46,809 nucleotides of DNA, from NCBI GenBank assembly GCA_021798875.1, contig JAJZBN010000013.1, positions 1 through 46,809 of the forward strand, in the 5' to 3' direction. The translations under genes were made by a program, and so were the position numbers. The DNA comes from a bacterium (GTDB taxonomy: Bacteria; SZUA-79; Acidulodesulfobacterales; Acidulodesulfobacteraceae). The notes below the pieces were generated by a model. The model was given only the letters and a program-made list of their open reading frames with translations. It made no database searches and was not told the DNA's origin. Of the stretch, positions 30,330 through 38,372 are shown in pieces. Numbering within the stretch: the stretch's first letter is position 1; every line of letters begins with the position of its first letter.

Positions 30330-31217
30330 ATGCCAAACTCTAACGGTATTAGCCGCGGAAGTTCAGGCAGAGGCGGTGCAGGCAAAGACATAAGAGCGTT
30401 TGGAAGCGGTGGCGGCAAACATTTAGGCAGAACGGGAACGGGCGGAAGATCATTGACGGTACGTTTGAACGCTTTAGAATCGAATGAAGTTATCGCAGGA
30501 AAAAATAAAGCTTTATTCGGGGAGGCTTTTGTTATTAATTTTTTAAGCTCGCCTGGATCGGGAAAGACTTCTTTGGTGGAATCCATAGTGCCAGTTTTAA
30601 AATCAGAAGGCTTAAATATAGCAGTTATAGAAGGCGACGTCGAAACGGATTTGGATAAACGTCGGATAGACGCTTTAAACATCCCTGCATATCAGATTAT
30701 TACCAATGGAACATGCCATTTAGACGCAAATATGGTGCATACGTCTTTAGATAATTTAAACATAAATGAAGCCGACGTAATTTTTATAGAAAATGTCGGA
30801 AATCTCGTATGTCCGACTTCTTACAATTTAGGAGAAGATATGAAAGCGGTCGTGCTTTCGGTAACCGAAGGCGACGATAAACCGTTAAAATATCCTGCGG
30901 CTTTTTATAAATCAAAAGTTATGATAATAAACAAAATAGATCTGCTTCCGTTTATTGACTCGGATGTTTCAAAAATAAAAGAAAACGCTCTGTCTATAAA
31001 TAAAGAACTTATAATTTTTGAAACATCTTGCAAAAGAAAGATAAACACGCACGGCACTTTGCTTAGCAGTCCAGATGGTAGTATTGAAGATGCACGCTGG
31101 TCGGACGAAATAGATAAAGGAATTTTGGACTTTGCTTCATTCATAAAGGAAAAAGCAAAATTAAAAGTTGCGGAGTTTAAAGGCAGCTCAGGCTCAGGTG
31201 CAGGTGTCTATTTATAA
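30330..31217 (+). CDS. hypB: HypB GTPase for nickel insertion
   Basis: The 295-residue product has the GTPase motifs SSPGSGKTSL (73-82), EGDVETDLDKRRI, ENVGNLVCP and NKIDLL. The metal-binding pair C129-H130 in NGTCHLDANMVH at the dimer interface is kept. The N-terminal 40 residues are Gly/Ser/Arg-rich with a single His, not His-rich, and lack the CxxCGC nickel motif, so nickel storage is unlikely. It would act with HypA to deliver nickel to HyaB. A strong GGAGG lies six bases before ATG. Confidence 0.93.
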   Translation: MPNSNGISRGSSGRGGAGKDIRAFGSGGGKHLGRTGTGGRSLTVRLNALESNEVIAGKNKALFGEAFVINFLSSPGSGKTSLVESIVPVLKSEGLNIAVIEGDVETDLDKRRIDALNIPAYQIITNGTCHLDANMVHTSLDNLNINEADVIFIENVGNLVCPTSYNLGEDMKAVVLSVTEGDDKPLKYPAAFYKSKVMIINKIDLLPFIDSDVSKIKENALSINKELIIFETSCKRKINTHGTLLSSPDGSIEDARWSDEIDKGILDFASFIKEKAKLKVAEFKGSSGSGAGVYL

Positions 31218-31344
31218 ATCAAAATAGAAATTATAAATTAAAAAAAATTATAAATAACAAAACAAGATTAAAATTTAACTAAAAATAACAAAATAATCAT
31301 AAAAACACTTTAAATTTAATAAAATTTTAATAAAATAAATTAAA

Positions 31345-32160
31345 ATGAATATTTGTGTAGCGGGAGACGTTCACGGAAGGATTGATAAATTTTACGGATG
31401 CGTTAAAAAATTCGAATCGGAACTTAAAATAAATTTTGACGCTATTTTGCAGGTCGGCGATTTTGGCATATGGGTAAATGCGGATTATCACGACGGCGTT
31501 ACTAAATTTCATAGCGGAACCGGAGATTTTCCGCGCTGGTATAAGGAAAAGAAAACTGTTCCGGTAAAAACGTATTTTATAAACGGCAACAACGAAGATT
31601 TTAATTTTCTTAATTCGATTAAACTCTCGGGCGATTTAGAAATTATTAAAAATCTTTTTTATATTCCAAACGGCACTGTTACCGAAATAAATATAGGCGG
31701 TGAGCGTCTTATAGTAGCAGGTATAGGCGGAAAATACGACCCTGAACACTTTAATTATAAAGAATCCGACAGGCATTATACAAAAAGCGAAATAGATAAT
31801 TTGTTAAGATACGTTGACGAAAACAAAGAAAACGAAGATAAAAAAATAGATATTTTCATTTCGCACGATGCGCCTGAAGGAGTGCTTATAGAAGACAACG
31901 ATAAAAACAGGTATTATCCTAAAGCAGTCGGACTTAGGGACTTAATAATAAAAATAAAACCTAAAATGGTTTTTTTCGGACACCACCATGGAATATGCAA
32001 ATCAGAAATCGAAGCAATACCAGTTTACGGATTAAACGTGCTGGCTCACAAAGGCGCTTTGCTTTCGACCGTTATGAAATATAAGACCATAAATAATACC
32101 GACGGCAGCAAAAATATATCTAAAACGGTAAAATACTTTGAAACGCCTGTTATTAAATAA
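31345..32160 (+). CDS. Calcineurin-like metallophosphoesterase
   Basis: The 271-residue product has all five metal-binding blocks: GDVHG (D8, H10), GDFG, GNNE, SHDAP and GHHHG. It is a cytoplasmic two-metal phosphoesterase. The substrate is not evident; related stand-alone enzymes act on nucleotides, phosphoproteins or phosphodiesters. It follows hypB at 127 bases of A-rich DNA with no recognisable signal, so it may be a separate unit. A hairpin terminator follows. Confidence 0.85.
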   Translation: MNICVAGDVHGRIDKFYGCVKKFESELKINFDAILQVGDFGIWVNADYHDGVTKFHSGTGDFPRWYKEKKTVPVKTYFINGNNEDFNFLNSIKLSGDLEIIKNLFYIPNGTVTEINIGGERLIVAGIGGKYDPEHFNYKESDRHYTKSEIDNLLRYVDENKENEDKKIDIFISHDAPEGVLIEDNDKNRYYPKAVGLRDLIIKIKPKMVFFGHHHGICKSEIEAIPVYGLNVLAHKGALLSTVMKYKTINNTDGSKNISKTVKYFETPVIK

Positions 32161-32161
32161 C

Positions 32162-32187
32162 TGCCGGTAAAAATAACGGCATTTTTA
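32162..32187 (+). terminator. Rho-independent terminator of the metallophosphoesterase gene
   Basis: TGCCG (32162-32166) pairs with CGGCA (32177-32181) around a ten-base loop, followed by TTTTTAT. The stem is short but sits two bases after the stop codon. Confidence 0.55.
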
Positions 32188-32264
32188 TATGCGCGAAATT
32201 AAATAGCGTATATTTAAAAAACCGGGCGGATAAAAAATATAAAAATTTAAAAAAGAGATTTGAA

Positions 32265-32339
32265 TGGAGCGGGAAACGGGACTTGAACCCGCGACCCTTA
32301 CCTTGGCAAGGTAATGCTCTACCACTGAGCTATTCCCGC
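32265..32339 (-). tRNA. tRNA-Gly(GCC)
   Basis: Seventy-five bases with encoded CCA fold into a standard cloverleaf: acceptor GCGGGAA/TTCCCGC, D arm GCTC...GAGC, anticodon arm TTACC-TTGCCAA-GGTAA with anticodon GCC, and T arm GCGGG-TTCAAGT-CCCGT. The discriminator base is T. Confidence 0.96.
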
Positions 32340-32507
32340 ATTCGTGAGAAAGAAAAAGTTAAATTAACCATTTAACTTGTTTATATATTAAAGTATATTT
32401 TAAGTATTTTGTCAATAGCCTAAAAATAGCGTAAAAATAAGTCTCGGAATTTACTTAAAATACAAATAATTCTAATAAATTATTCATACGAAATCGTATA
32501 AAATTTA

Positions 32508-32672
32508 TTATTCCGGAACCAGGGTAAATTTAATGATAGCCGCGCCGCAAACTGGACATACCCAGAAAGAGGGGAGTTTTTCGAAAGGCGTTCCGGCAGG
32601 TATTCCGCCGTCTGGGTCTCCTTTTTCTGGGTCGTATATATAATCGCATACTTCGCATCTGTATTTTTGCAT
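32508..32672 (-). CDS. Rubredoxin
   Basis: The 54-residue product has the Fe(Cys)4 motifs: [17 protein letters not shown] near the N-terminus and WVCPVCGAA near the C-terminus. It carries single electrons in the cytoplasm, commonly to oxygen- or superoxide-detoxifying enzymes in anaerobes. Its C-terminus (IIKFTLVPE) differs from the usual KxxFE. GGAG lies seven bases before ATG. The methyltransferase gene downstream ends with its start 27 bases away, in the opposite sense only by distance, so co-transcription is unclear. Confidence 0.92.
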   Translation of the reverse strand: MQKYRCEVCDYIYDPEKGDPDGGIPAGTPFEKLPSFWVCPVCGAAIIKFTLVPE

Positions 32673-32698
32673 TTTAGTCTCCATAAATTGTTTTATGT

Positions 32699-33352
32699 TT
32701 ATTTTAAATAATTTTTTATTTTTTTTGAAACTATAGTAAAAGACGAAGAATATATAGGCATTGTTTTTATGTTTTTGAATCCCGATTCTTCAAGGGCTTT
32801 TTCGGCTTCTTCCACGGAGACCCTTTCGGACGGCGGAGGTCCCATAACGGGATTAGGGTCGTCTTTTTTCCAGTCTAAAAGGAAAAAAGTGCCGCCGTCT
32901 TTTAAGACCCGTTTAATTTCTTTAAGATAATCTATTTTATTTTCTATTTCGTGGAATACGTTTGCCAACAGCAAAATGTTTACGGAAGAGTCTTCGAGGG
33001 GAATGAAAAATTCCTCGCATTTTACGCATTTAATTTTGCATGAACCGGCATCGGTCAGGTCTATATCTTTATCTTTTTTAAGTTTGCCGTTAAATACGCC
33101 GAGCATTTCTTCGCTTATGTCTAAAGCAAAAAGAATAAATTTTTTATCTTTAAAATTTTTAGCTCTTTTGGCAAGCGGTATAGAGAAAAAACCGCTTCCG
33201 CACCCGAGGTCGGCAAACGTTACCGCGTCCGAATTTTTAAAATACTCTACGGCAGTTTTTTCTATTTCGTTTACGAGAAGTTCCGGAGGCATAAATTTAT
33301 GCCTTTCTTCCGAGTCTAACCTTTTGTGGTGCGCAGGATTAAATTTGTGCAT
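32699..33352 (-). CDS. Class I SAM-dependent methyltransferase
   Basis: The 217-residue product begins [24 protein letters not shown], a start typical of a small methyltransferase group found beside anaerobic genes. The AdoMet motif is [11 protein letters not shown] (about 47-57), followed by ALDISEEML and [10 protein letters not shown]. The C-terminal half has the [12 protein letters not shown] strand. The substrate is unknown. I prefer ATG 33352 over upstream starts because the conserved text begins there. It is upstream of rubredoxin on the same strand. Confidence 0.85.
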   Translation of the reverse strand: MHKFNPAHHKRLDSEERHKFMPPELLVNEIEKTAVEYFKNSDAVTFADLGCGSGFFSIPLAKRAKNFKDKKFILFALDISEEMLGVFNGKLKKDKDIDLTDAGSCKIKCVKCEEFFIPLEDSSVNILLLANVFHEIENKIDYLKEIKRVLKDGGTFFLLDWKKDDPNPVMGPPPSERVSVEEAEKALEESGFKNIKTMPIYSSSFTIVSKKIKNYLK

Positions 33353-33440
33353 ATGGTTTATTATATAATATGATATAATATAAAACAATACATTAATTTT
33401 TAATTTTTATTATTTAATATTTTTTAGTCATATTTTTTCG

Positions 33441-34781
33441 ATGCCTATCGAAGATTTAAAAATAATATCGATCAACAGCGGCAGTTCGTCCATAAAATTT
33501 TCCGTTTTTGATTTTTCTGGTTATTTCGAGAATTCAGATTCAAAAAACTGTGTTACGTCGCTAAATAATATTAACAGAGTTTTGTCCTGCAGGATAGAAG
33601 AGATAGGGACGGAATACGGCTCTTTTTACCTTAAAGATAAAAACAAAACCGAAAACGAAAAACGAAATTTTTCTGATCATGAGGCTGCGCTTAAATTTAT
33701 TTTACAAAAAATAGCATTCATCGACCATTTAACTGAAGAATACGAAAAGAAAAAGAATGGGCATTCCGCCTCCGATAATGTTTTAGTAGCCCACAGATAC
33801 GTTCACGGGGGTAAAGATTACGTTAAACCGCTTATTGCCGGCGCCGAAGACGTTAAAAAATTAGCCGGATTGAACGACATTGCGCCGCTTCATAATCCTT
33901 CCAACCTCAAAGGGCTTGAAGTCATGAAATCGCTCTTGCCAAATGCGCGCCAAATATGTATATTCGATACCGCTTTTCACTCCGGCGTTCCGGATTATGC
34001 GGCGCTTTATCCTATTCCAATCGAATATTACGAGAAGTTCGGCATAAAAAAATACGGTTTTCATGGAATTTCTTACGCGTTTATAGTAAATTTATTTAAT
34101 ATTTACAACAAACATAAATACGGCGATGAAAACTTTATAAAAAAAACGGTTATCTGCCATCTCGGTAACGGGGCAAGCGTATGCGCCGTAGATAACGGGA
34201 AGTCCGTGGATACGTCTATGGGCTACACTCCCCTCGAAGGGCTTATGATGGGAACGAGATGCGGGAATATAGACCCAGAAGTCCCTTTTATTTTAAAGAA
34301 AAAACTCAATTTAACCGATGACGATATAAATAAAATTTTAAACAAAAAAAGCGGTCTTCTCGGAATATCCAAAAAAACTTACGATTTTAAAGAATTAGCG
34401 GAATTTGACGACGAATATTCAAAACTTGCCTTAAAAATGTATGCATACAGAATAGTAAAATTTATAGGGCAGTATGCCGCAGTTTTAAACGGTATAGACG
34501 CACTTGTTTTTACGGGCGGAATAGGCGAAAACTCCGACCTGCTGAGAAAAGAAGTCTGCGCCAATCTTACCTATCTTGGTTTAAAATTAGACGGCAAAAA
34601 AAACTCCGCCGCCGCAAAATATTTTCAGTCGCACAATCCGTTCGGCACGGTAAATATAGACGACTCTGTTAAACCTATAAACGACGAATCTTCTTCGGTA
34701 AAAGTTTTTGCCGTCCATACCGACGAAGAGCTTCAGATGGCTTATGAATCTATAAATCTTTTGAATGATTTGAAAAATTAA
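33441..34781 (+). CDS. ackA: Acetate kinase
   Basis: The 446-residue product belongs to the ASKHA fold: ISINSGSSSIKF (N12), VAHRYVHGG, FDTAFHSGVPD (catalytic Asp), KYGFHGISY, CHLGNGASV, GLMMGTRCGNIDPEV and FTGGIGENS are all present. It converts acetyl phosphate and ADP to acetate and ATP. It is about 45 residues longer than usual, through insertions near residues 25-45, 85-110 and 400-420. No phosphotransacetylase gene lies nearby. It diverges from the methyltransferase gene. Confidence 0.93.
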   Translation: MPIEDLKIISINSGSSSIKFSVFDFSGYFENSDSKNCVTSLNNINRVLSCRIEEIGTEYGSFYLKDKNKTENEKRNFSDHEAALKFILQKIAFIDHLTEEYEKKKNGHSASDNVLVAHRYVHGGKDYVKPLIAGAEDVKKLAGLNDIAPLHNPSNLKGLEVMKSLLPNARQICIFDTAFHSGVPDYAALYPIPIEYYEKFGIKKYGFHGISYAFIVNLFNIYNKHKYGDENFIKKTVICHLGNGASVCAVDNGKSVDTSMGYTPLEGLMMGTRCGNIDPEVPFILKKKLNLTDDDINKILNKKSGLLGISKKTYDFKELAEFDDEYSKLALKMYAYRIVKFIGQYAAVLNGIDALVFTGGIGENSDLLRKEVCANLTYLGLKLDGKKNSAAAKYFQSHNPFGTVNIDDSVKPINDESSSVKVFAVHTDEELQMAYESINLLNDLKN

Positions 34782-34866
34782 AATAAAAATTAATCGGAAT
34801 AATAAGAACAATGCAAGAATAAACAACAAATTAAAAATTAAAAAATAAAAAAAAGCTAAAAAAATA

Positions 34867-37800
34867 ATGGACGGCAAAATTAACGAAACTTTGGAAAAAG
34901 ATACGGAACTGCGTTTCCCGCATATTTATTCGGTGGAAGCGTCCGCCGGTTCCGGCAAAACTTTTACGCTTACGCTTCGCGTTCTGCAGTTTTTGCTGTC
35001 CCGCCGCAATATTAAAAACAATAATCTTACAAATATACTGGGTATTACTTTTACGAATAATTCGGCAAAAGAGATGAAGACTCAGGTTTTAAAGAAATTA
35101 AAATCTTTAAACTTAGGTCTTCTGGATGCCGATACTCTCGGTTATATTTACGATATAACCTCTTTCGGCGGCGATACTTTAGACGATAGACCCATAGGCG
35201 GCCGGTTTTCGGACGGCTGCGGCGGCTCTTCAGCCTCTGTTTCTGCTTTTGCCGCTAAAGCTGCGGAAAATTTAATAGACAATATACTGTCGAACTATCA
35301 CGATTTTCAGATAAGAACTATAGACAGTTTTACGTCGAAGATACTTAAAGCGTCTGCCGCCGAAATGGGGCTGCCTCCGGATTTTGAAATATCTACCGAA
35401 AGTTCCGGCATTACCGATTATGCCGTCTTAAAAATGATAGAGTCGGCGGAGCAGGGCGTTTTAGAAAAATTTTTGGACTTGCTCTCAAGGAATATAAGTA
35501 GGGACGGGATTGATTTTAATCCGGCGGACAAGATTAAAAACGAGATGAAACGCCTGCTTGAAATAGAATCGGATTATAATGCCGAATTTCTTGCAGATTT
35601 TTCGGTTCAGGAAAAATTAGACGAAAATTTAAAACCGGTAATAGACGGACTTAAAGGCTTGCTGGAAGCGGCGGAAAAAGAAGGCCTGGAAATTAACGGC
35701 AAGTTTAAACCGGAAACTATAGAAAAAATTAAAAATTATTTAAACGATAAGAACTATTTCGGATTGGTAAACGACCGCACAGGATTTCCTTATAAAAATA
35801 AAAAAGATTCCGCTGCCGGCTATTCCGAAAAATGGAAAGAATTATACGGCCGTTTTAACGGATATATGTCTGAAATCGCAAAATTAAAGAGCCTGCCTTA
35901 TTTAACTTTGTATGAATCGTTTAAGAATGAACTGTTAAACGCTTATAAAATTTTAGGGCTTGTTTATATAAGCGACGTTAATAAAAAATTAAGCCGGTTT
36001 TTAAGGGAAAATTCGGTTCCGGAAGTATATTTTCAGCTTGGAAATTCTATTTATCATTATTTTATAGACGAATTTCAGGATACTTCTAAAGTGCAGTGGC
36101 TAAATCTAAAACCTTTAATAGAAGAATCCCTTTCAAAAGGCGGTTCGCTTTTCACCGTGGGAGATTTAAAACAGGCTCTGTACGGGTTTAGAGGAGCGGA
36201 TTACAAGATAATGAAAGCGCTTAACGACGATGCAGGCGGATCTTTTCCTTCGCTCGAAGAGTTTAAAAAAGTTTCTTTAAAATTTAATTACAGGTCCGAT
36301 AAGATTTTAGTCGATTACGTAAACGGTGTTTTCAAGAAAGATTTAAAACGAAAAGCGGAAGCGGTAGGCGATCCTGCCGGTTTTTTGACTTATGAACAGA
36401 ACACGCCGCCGGATGAAACAGGTGGACATATCCATACGGGCGGTTACTGTTATACCGAAATATTTAAAAAAGAAGATAAAAATTATGAAAACAAACATAA
36501 TAACGATAACGGCAAAGATGGCGGCGGCGATAAAAATAAAGATAAAAGCCAAGACGAAAACGAACCGCAAGGCAGTAATTCATCCGAATTTAACGTTTTA
36601 ACCGTAATAGAAGACCGGCTCTTAGAAACGATAGACGACTTGGTAAAAGTCCGCAATTACGACTGCGGCGATATCGCAATACTTGCCCAGAAGAACAAAT
36701 ATCTCAACTATTTAGCCGGAACGCTTATAGAAAAAGGCTACAAGGTAGTTACGCAGAGCAGTTTAGACATAAGGAACAGGAAAATTATAAGAGAAATTGA
36801 AATGCTTTTAAATTTTTTAAACTCCCCGACTGACGATTTTAATTTCGGCAGTTTTATTATAGGAGACATTTTCGGAAAAAAAATCGGTTCGCAAAGCGGC
36901 AAAGAATATGCACGTGAAGAGTTTGAAAAATTTTTGTTTGAAACTAATTTAAATTTAAAAAATGAACCGCTGTATATACTGTTCAGGGAACGGTACGGAG
37001 ATTTATGGAGCGAATGTTTCGAGGAACTGTTCGGTAAAACGGGATATCTTCCCCCATATGAAACAACGCTTTATATATATAAAGTATTTAATATAGCGGA
37101 AAATTTTCCCGAAGAATCGGCTTATCTGGCGCATTTTCTTGACGCAGTACAGTTTGCCGAAGAAAAGGGCTGCGCCGATTTAAATAATTTATTGGATTTA
37201 ATAAAAACGGATAATAATAATTCCAATTCAAATTTGAATGCCGTAGATGTAGGCGAACTGTTTTATATAGATCTTCCGGAAGTAAAAGATGCGCTGACCC
37301 TTCTTACCGTACATAAAGCTAAAGGACTTCAGTGGGGCGCCGTTATAAACGTTTTCGTCGCCGAAGAAAATTACGCGCTGATGCCGGATAACGCTAAAAG
37401 CGCCGGCAGAAAAGGAAAAAAAATAAATTATTTTGCGGCGGAATCGGGAGATGCCGAAGACCAGAGCGCCCATAAGTCTTTAAACCTGTTTTATATAACA
37501 AAAAGCATGTTTGAAGGAAAAAAAGACGAACCTTCCCGCTCTCCTTATTTGGAATCGGTTTATTACGGCTCTTTAAAAGACCAAAATATCAGCGACTTAA
37601 ATAATCTTTACGTTGCGCTTACCAGAGCTAAACACGAGATGTACAACTTTATTATTGCCGCAGGCGATTGTCCTTTGCCTTCAATAAGTTTAGGGGAAAA
37701 AATATATAAAAATAAAAACGTTATCGAAAATAAAAATGCCGAAAACGCAGGCGGTTTTGAAAACGAAACGACGGTATTAAATTGCGGATTTTGCGATATA

Positions 37801-38343
37801 GGCTATGAATATGCGATAAAAACGGGCAGCCAATATTTTAGCGTGAAAAGAGGAGACGTTTACCATAAAATTTTAAGCGAAATTAAATATACCGAAGATT
37901 TTGAAAATTTAGACTCATTAATAGAAAAATGCATGCTTCTGTTGAGATTTAAGCCTGCAGGCGAAGATTTTTACGAAACAAAAGCAGATATAAAAGAAAA
38001 AATATTGCGGATAAAAGAAAACGATTATCTTTCGAAACTGTTTAACAGGGAATTATGCAGCGTTTATACGGAAAAAGAATATATTTCCGCATACGGCGCC
38101 ATATGCAGAATGGACAGGATATCTGTATTTAACGATTTAAAAAATGATTTAAAAGAATCGGAATCGGAATTAGGCCAAATATGTATATTGGATTATAAAA
38201 CCGGACATATCGATAAAAAAGAAAAGGAAAATTACGAATTGCAAATGCTAAAATACAAATCTATTTTAAAAGATATATATAAAGATAAAAAAATTTCGGC
38301 AATAGTTTATAACATCGACACCGGCGATTTATTTCATTTTTAA
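34867..38343 (+). CDS. addA: AddA-like UvrD helicase-exonuclease
   Basis: The 1158-residue product is a superfamily 1A helicase: VEASAGSGKTFTL (Walker A 28-32), FIDEFQDTSKVQW (D401, E402), TVGDLKQALYGFRGAD (motif III), KFNYRSD (IV), LTVHKAKGLQW (V) and NLYVALTRAKHEMY (VI). The C-terminal RecB-type nuclease has RGDVYHKIL, CRMDRISVF and ILDYKTGH (D1109, K1111). A strongly Asn/Lys/Asp/Gly-rich insert of about 40 residues follows residue 535, between helicase motifs. With the next gene it forms the double-strand break resection complex that feeds RecA. Confidence 0.9.
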   Translation: MDGKINETLEKDTELRFPHIYSVEASAGSGKTFTLTLRVLQFLLSRRNIKNNNLTNILGITFTNNSAKEMKTQVLKKLKSLNLGLLDADTLGYIYDITSFGGDTLDDRPIGGRFSDGCGGSSASVSAFAAKAAENLIDNILSNYHDFQIRTIDSFTSKILKASAAEMGLPPDFEISTESSGITDYAVLKMIESAEQGVLEKFLDLLSRNISRDGIDFNPADKIKNEMKRLLEIESDYNAEFLADFSVQEKLDENLKPVIDGLKGLLEAAEKEGLEINGKFKPETIEKIKNYLNDKNYFGLVNDRTGFPYKNKKDSAAGYSEKWKELYGRFNGYMSEIAKLKSLPYLTLYESFKNELLNAYKILGLVYISDVNKKLSRFLRENSVPEVYFQLGNSIYHYFIDEFQDTSKVQWLNLKPLIEESLSKGGSLFTVGDLKQALYGFRGADYKIMKALNDDAGGSFPSLEEFKKVSLKFNYRSDKILVDYVNGVFKKDLKRKAEAVGDPAGFLTYEQNTPPDETGGHIHTGGYCYTEIFKKEDKNYENKHNNDNGKDGGGDKNKDKSQDENEPQGSNSSEFNVLTVIEDRLLETIDDLVKVRNYDCGDIAILAQKNKYLNYLAGTLIEKGYKVVTQSSLDIRNRKIIREIEMLLNFLNSPTDDFNFGSFIIGDIFGKKIGSQSGKEYAREEFEKFLFETNLNLKNEPLYILFRERYGDLWSECFEELFGKTGYLPPYETTLYIYKVFNIAENFPEESAYLAHFLDAVQFAEEKGCADLNNLLDLIKTDNNNSNSNLNAVDVGELFYIDLPEVKDALTLLTVHKAKGLQWGAVINVFVAEENYALMPDNAKSAGRKGKKINYFAAESGDAEDQSAHKSLNLFYITKSMFEGKKDEPSRSPYLESVYYGSLKDQNISDLNNLYVALTRAKHEMYNFIIAAGDCPLPSISLGEKIYKNKNVIENKNAENAGGFENETTVLNCGFCDIGYEYAIKTGSQYFSVKRGDVYHKILSEIKYTEDFENLDSLIEKCMLLLRFKPAGEDFYETKADIKEKILRIKENDYLSKLFNRELCSVYTEKEYISAYGAICRMDRISVFNDLKNDLKESESELGQICILDYKTGHIDKKEKENYELQMLKYKSILKDIYKDKKISAIVYNIDTGDLFHF

Positions 38344-38372
38344 TAACATTTTAATAAATTATATAATAACTT

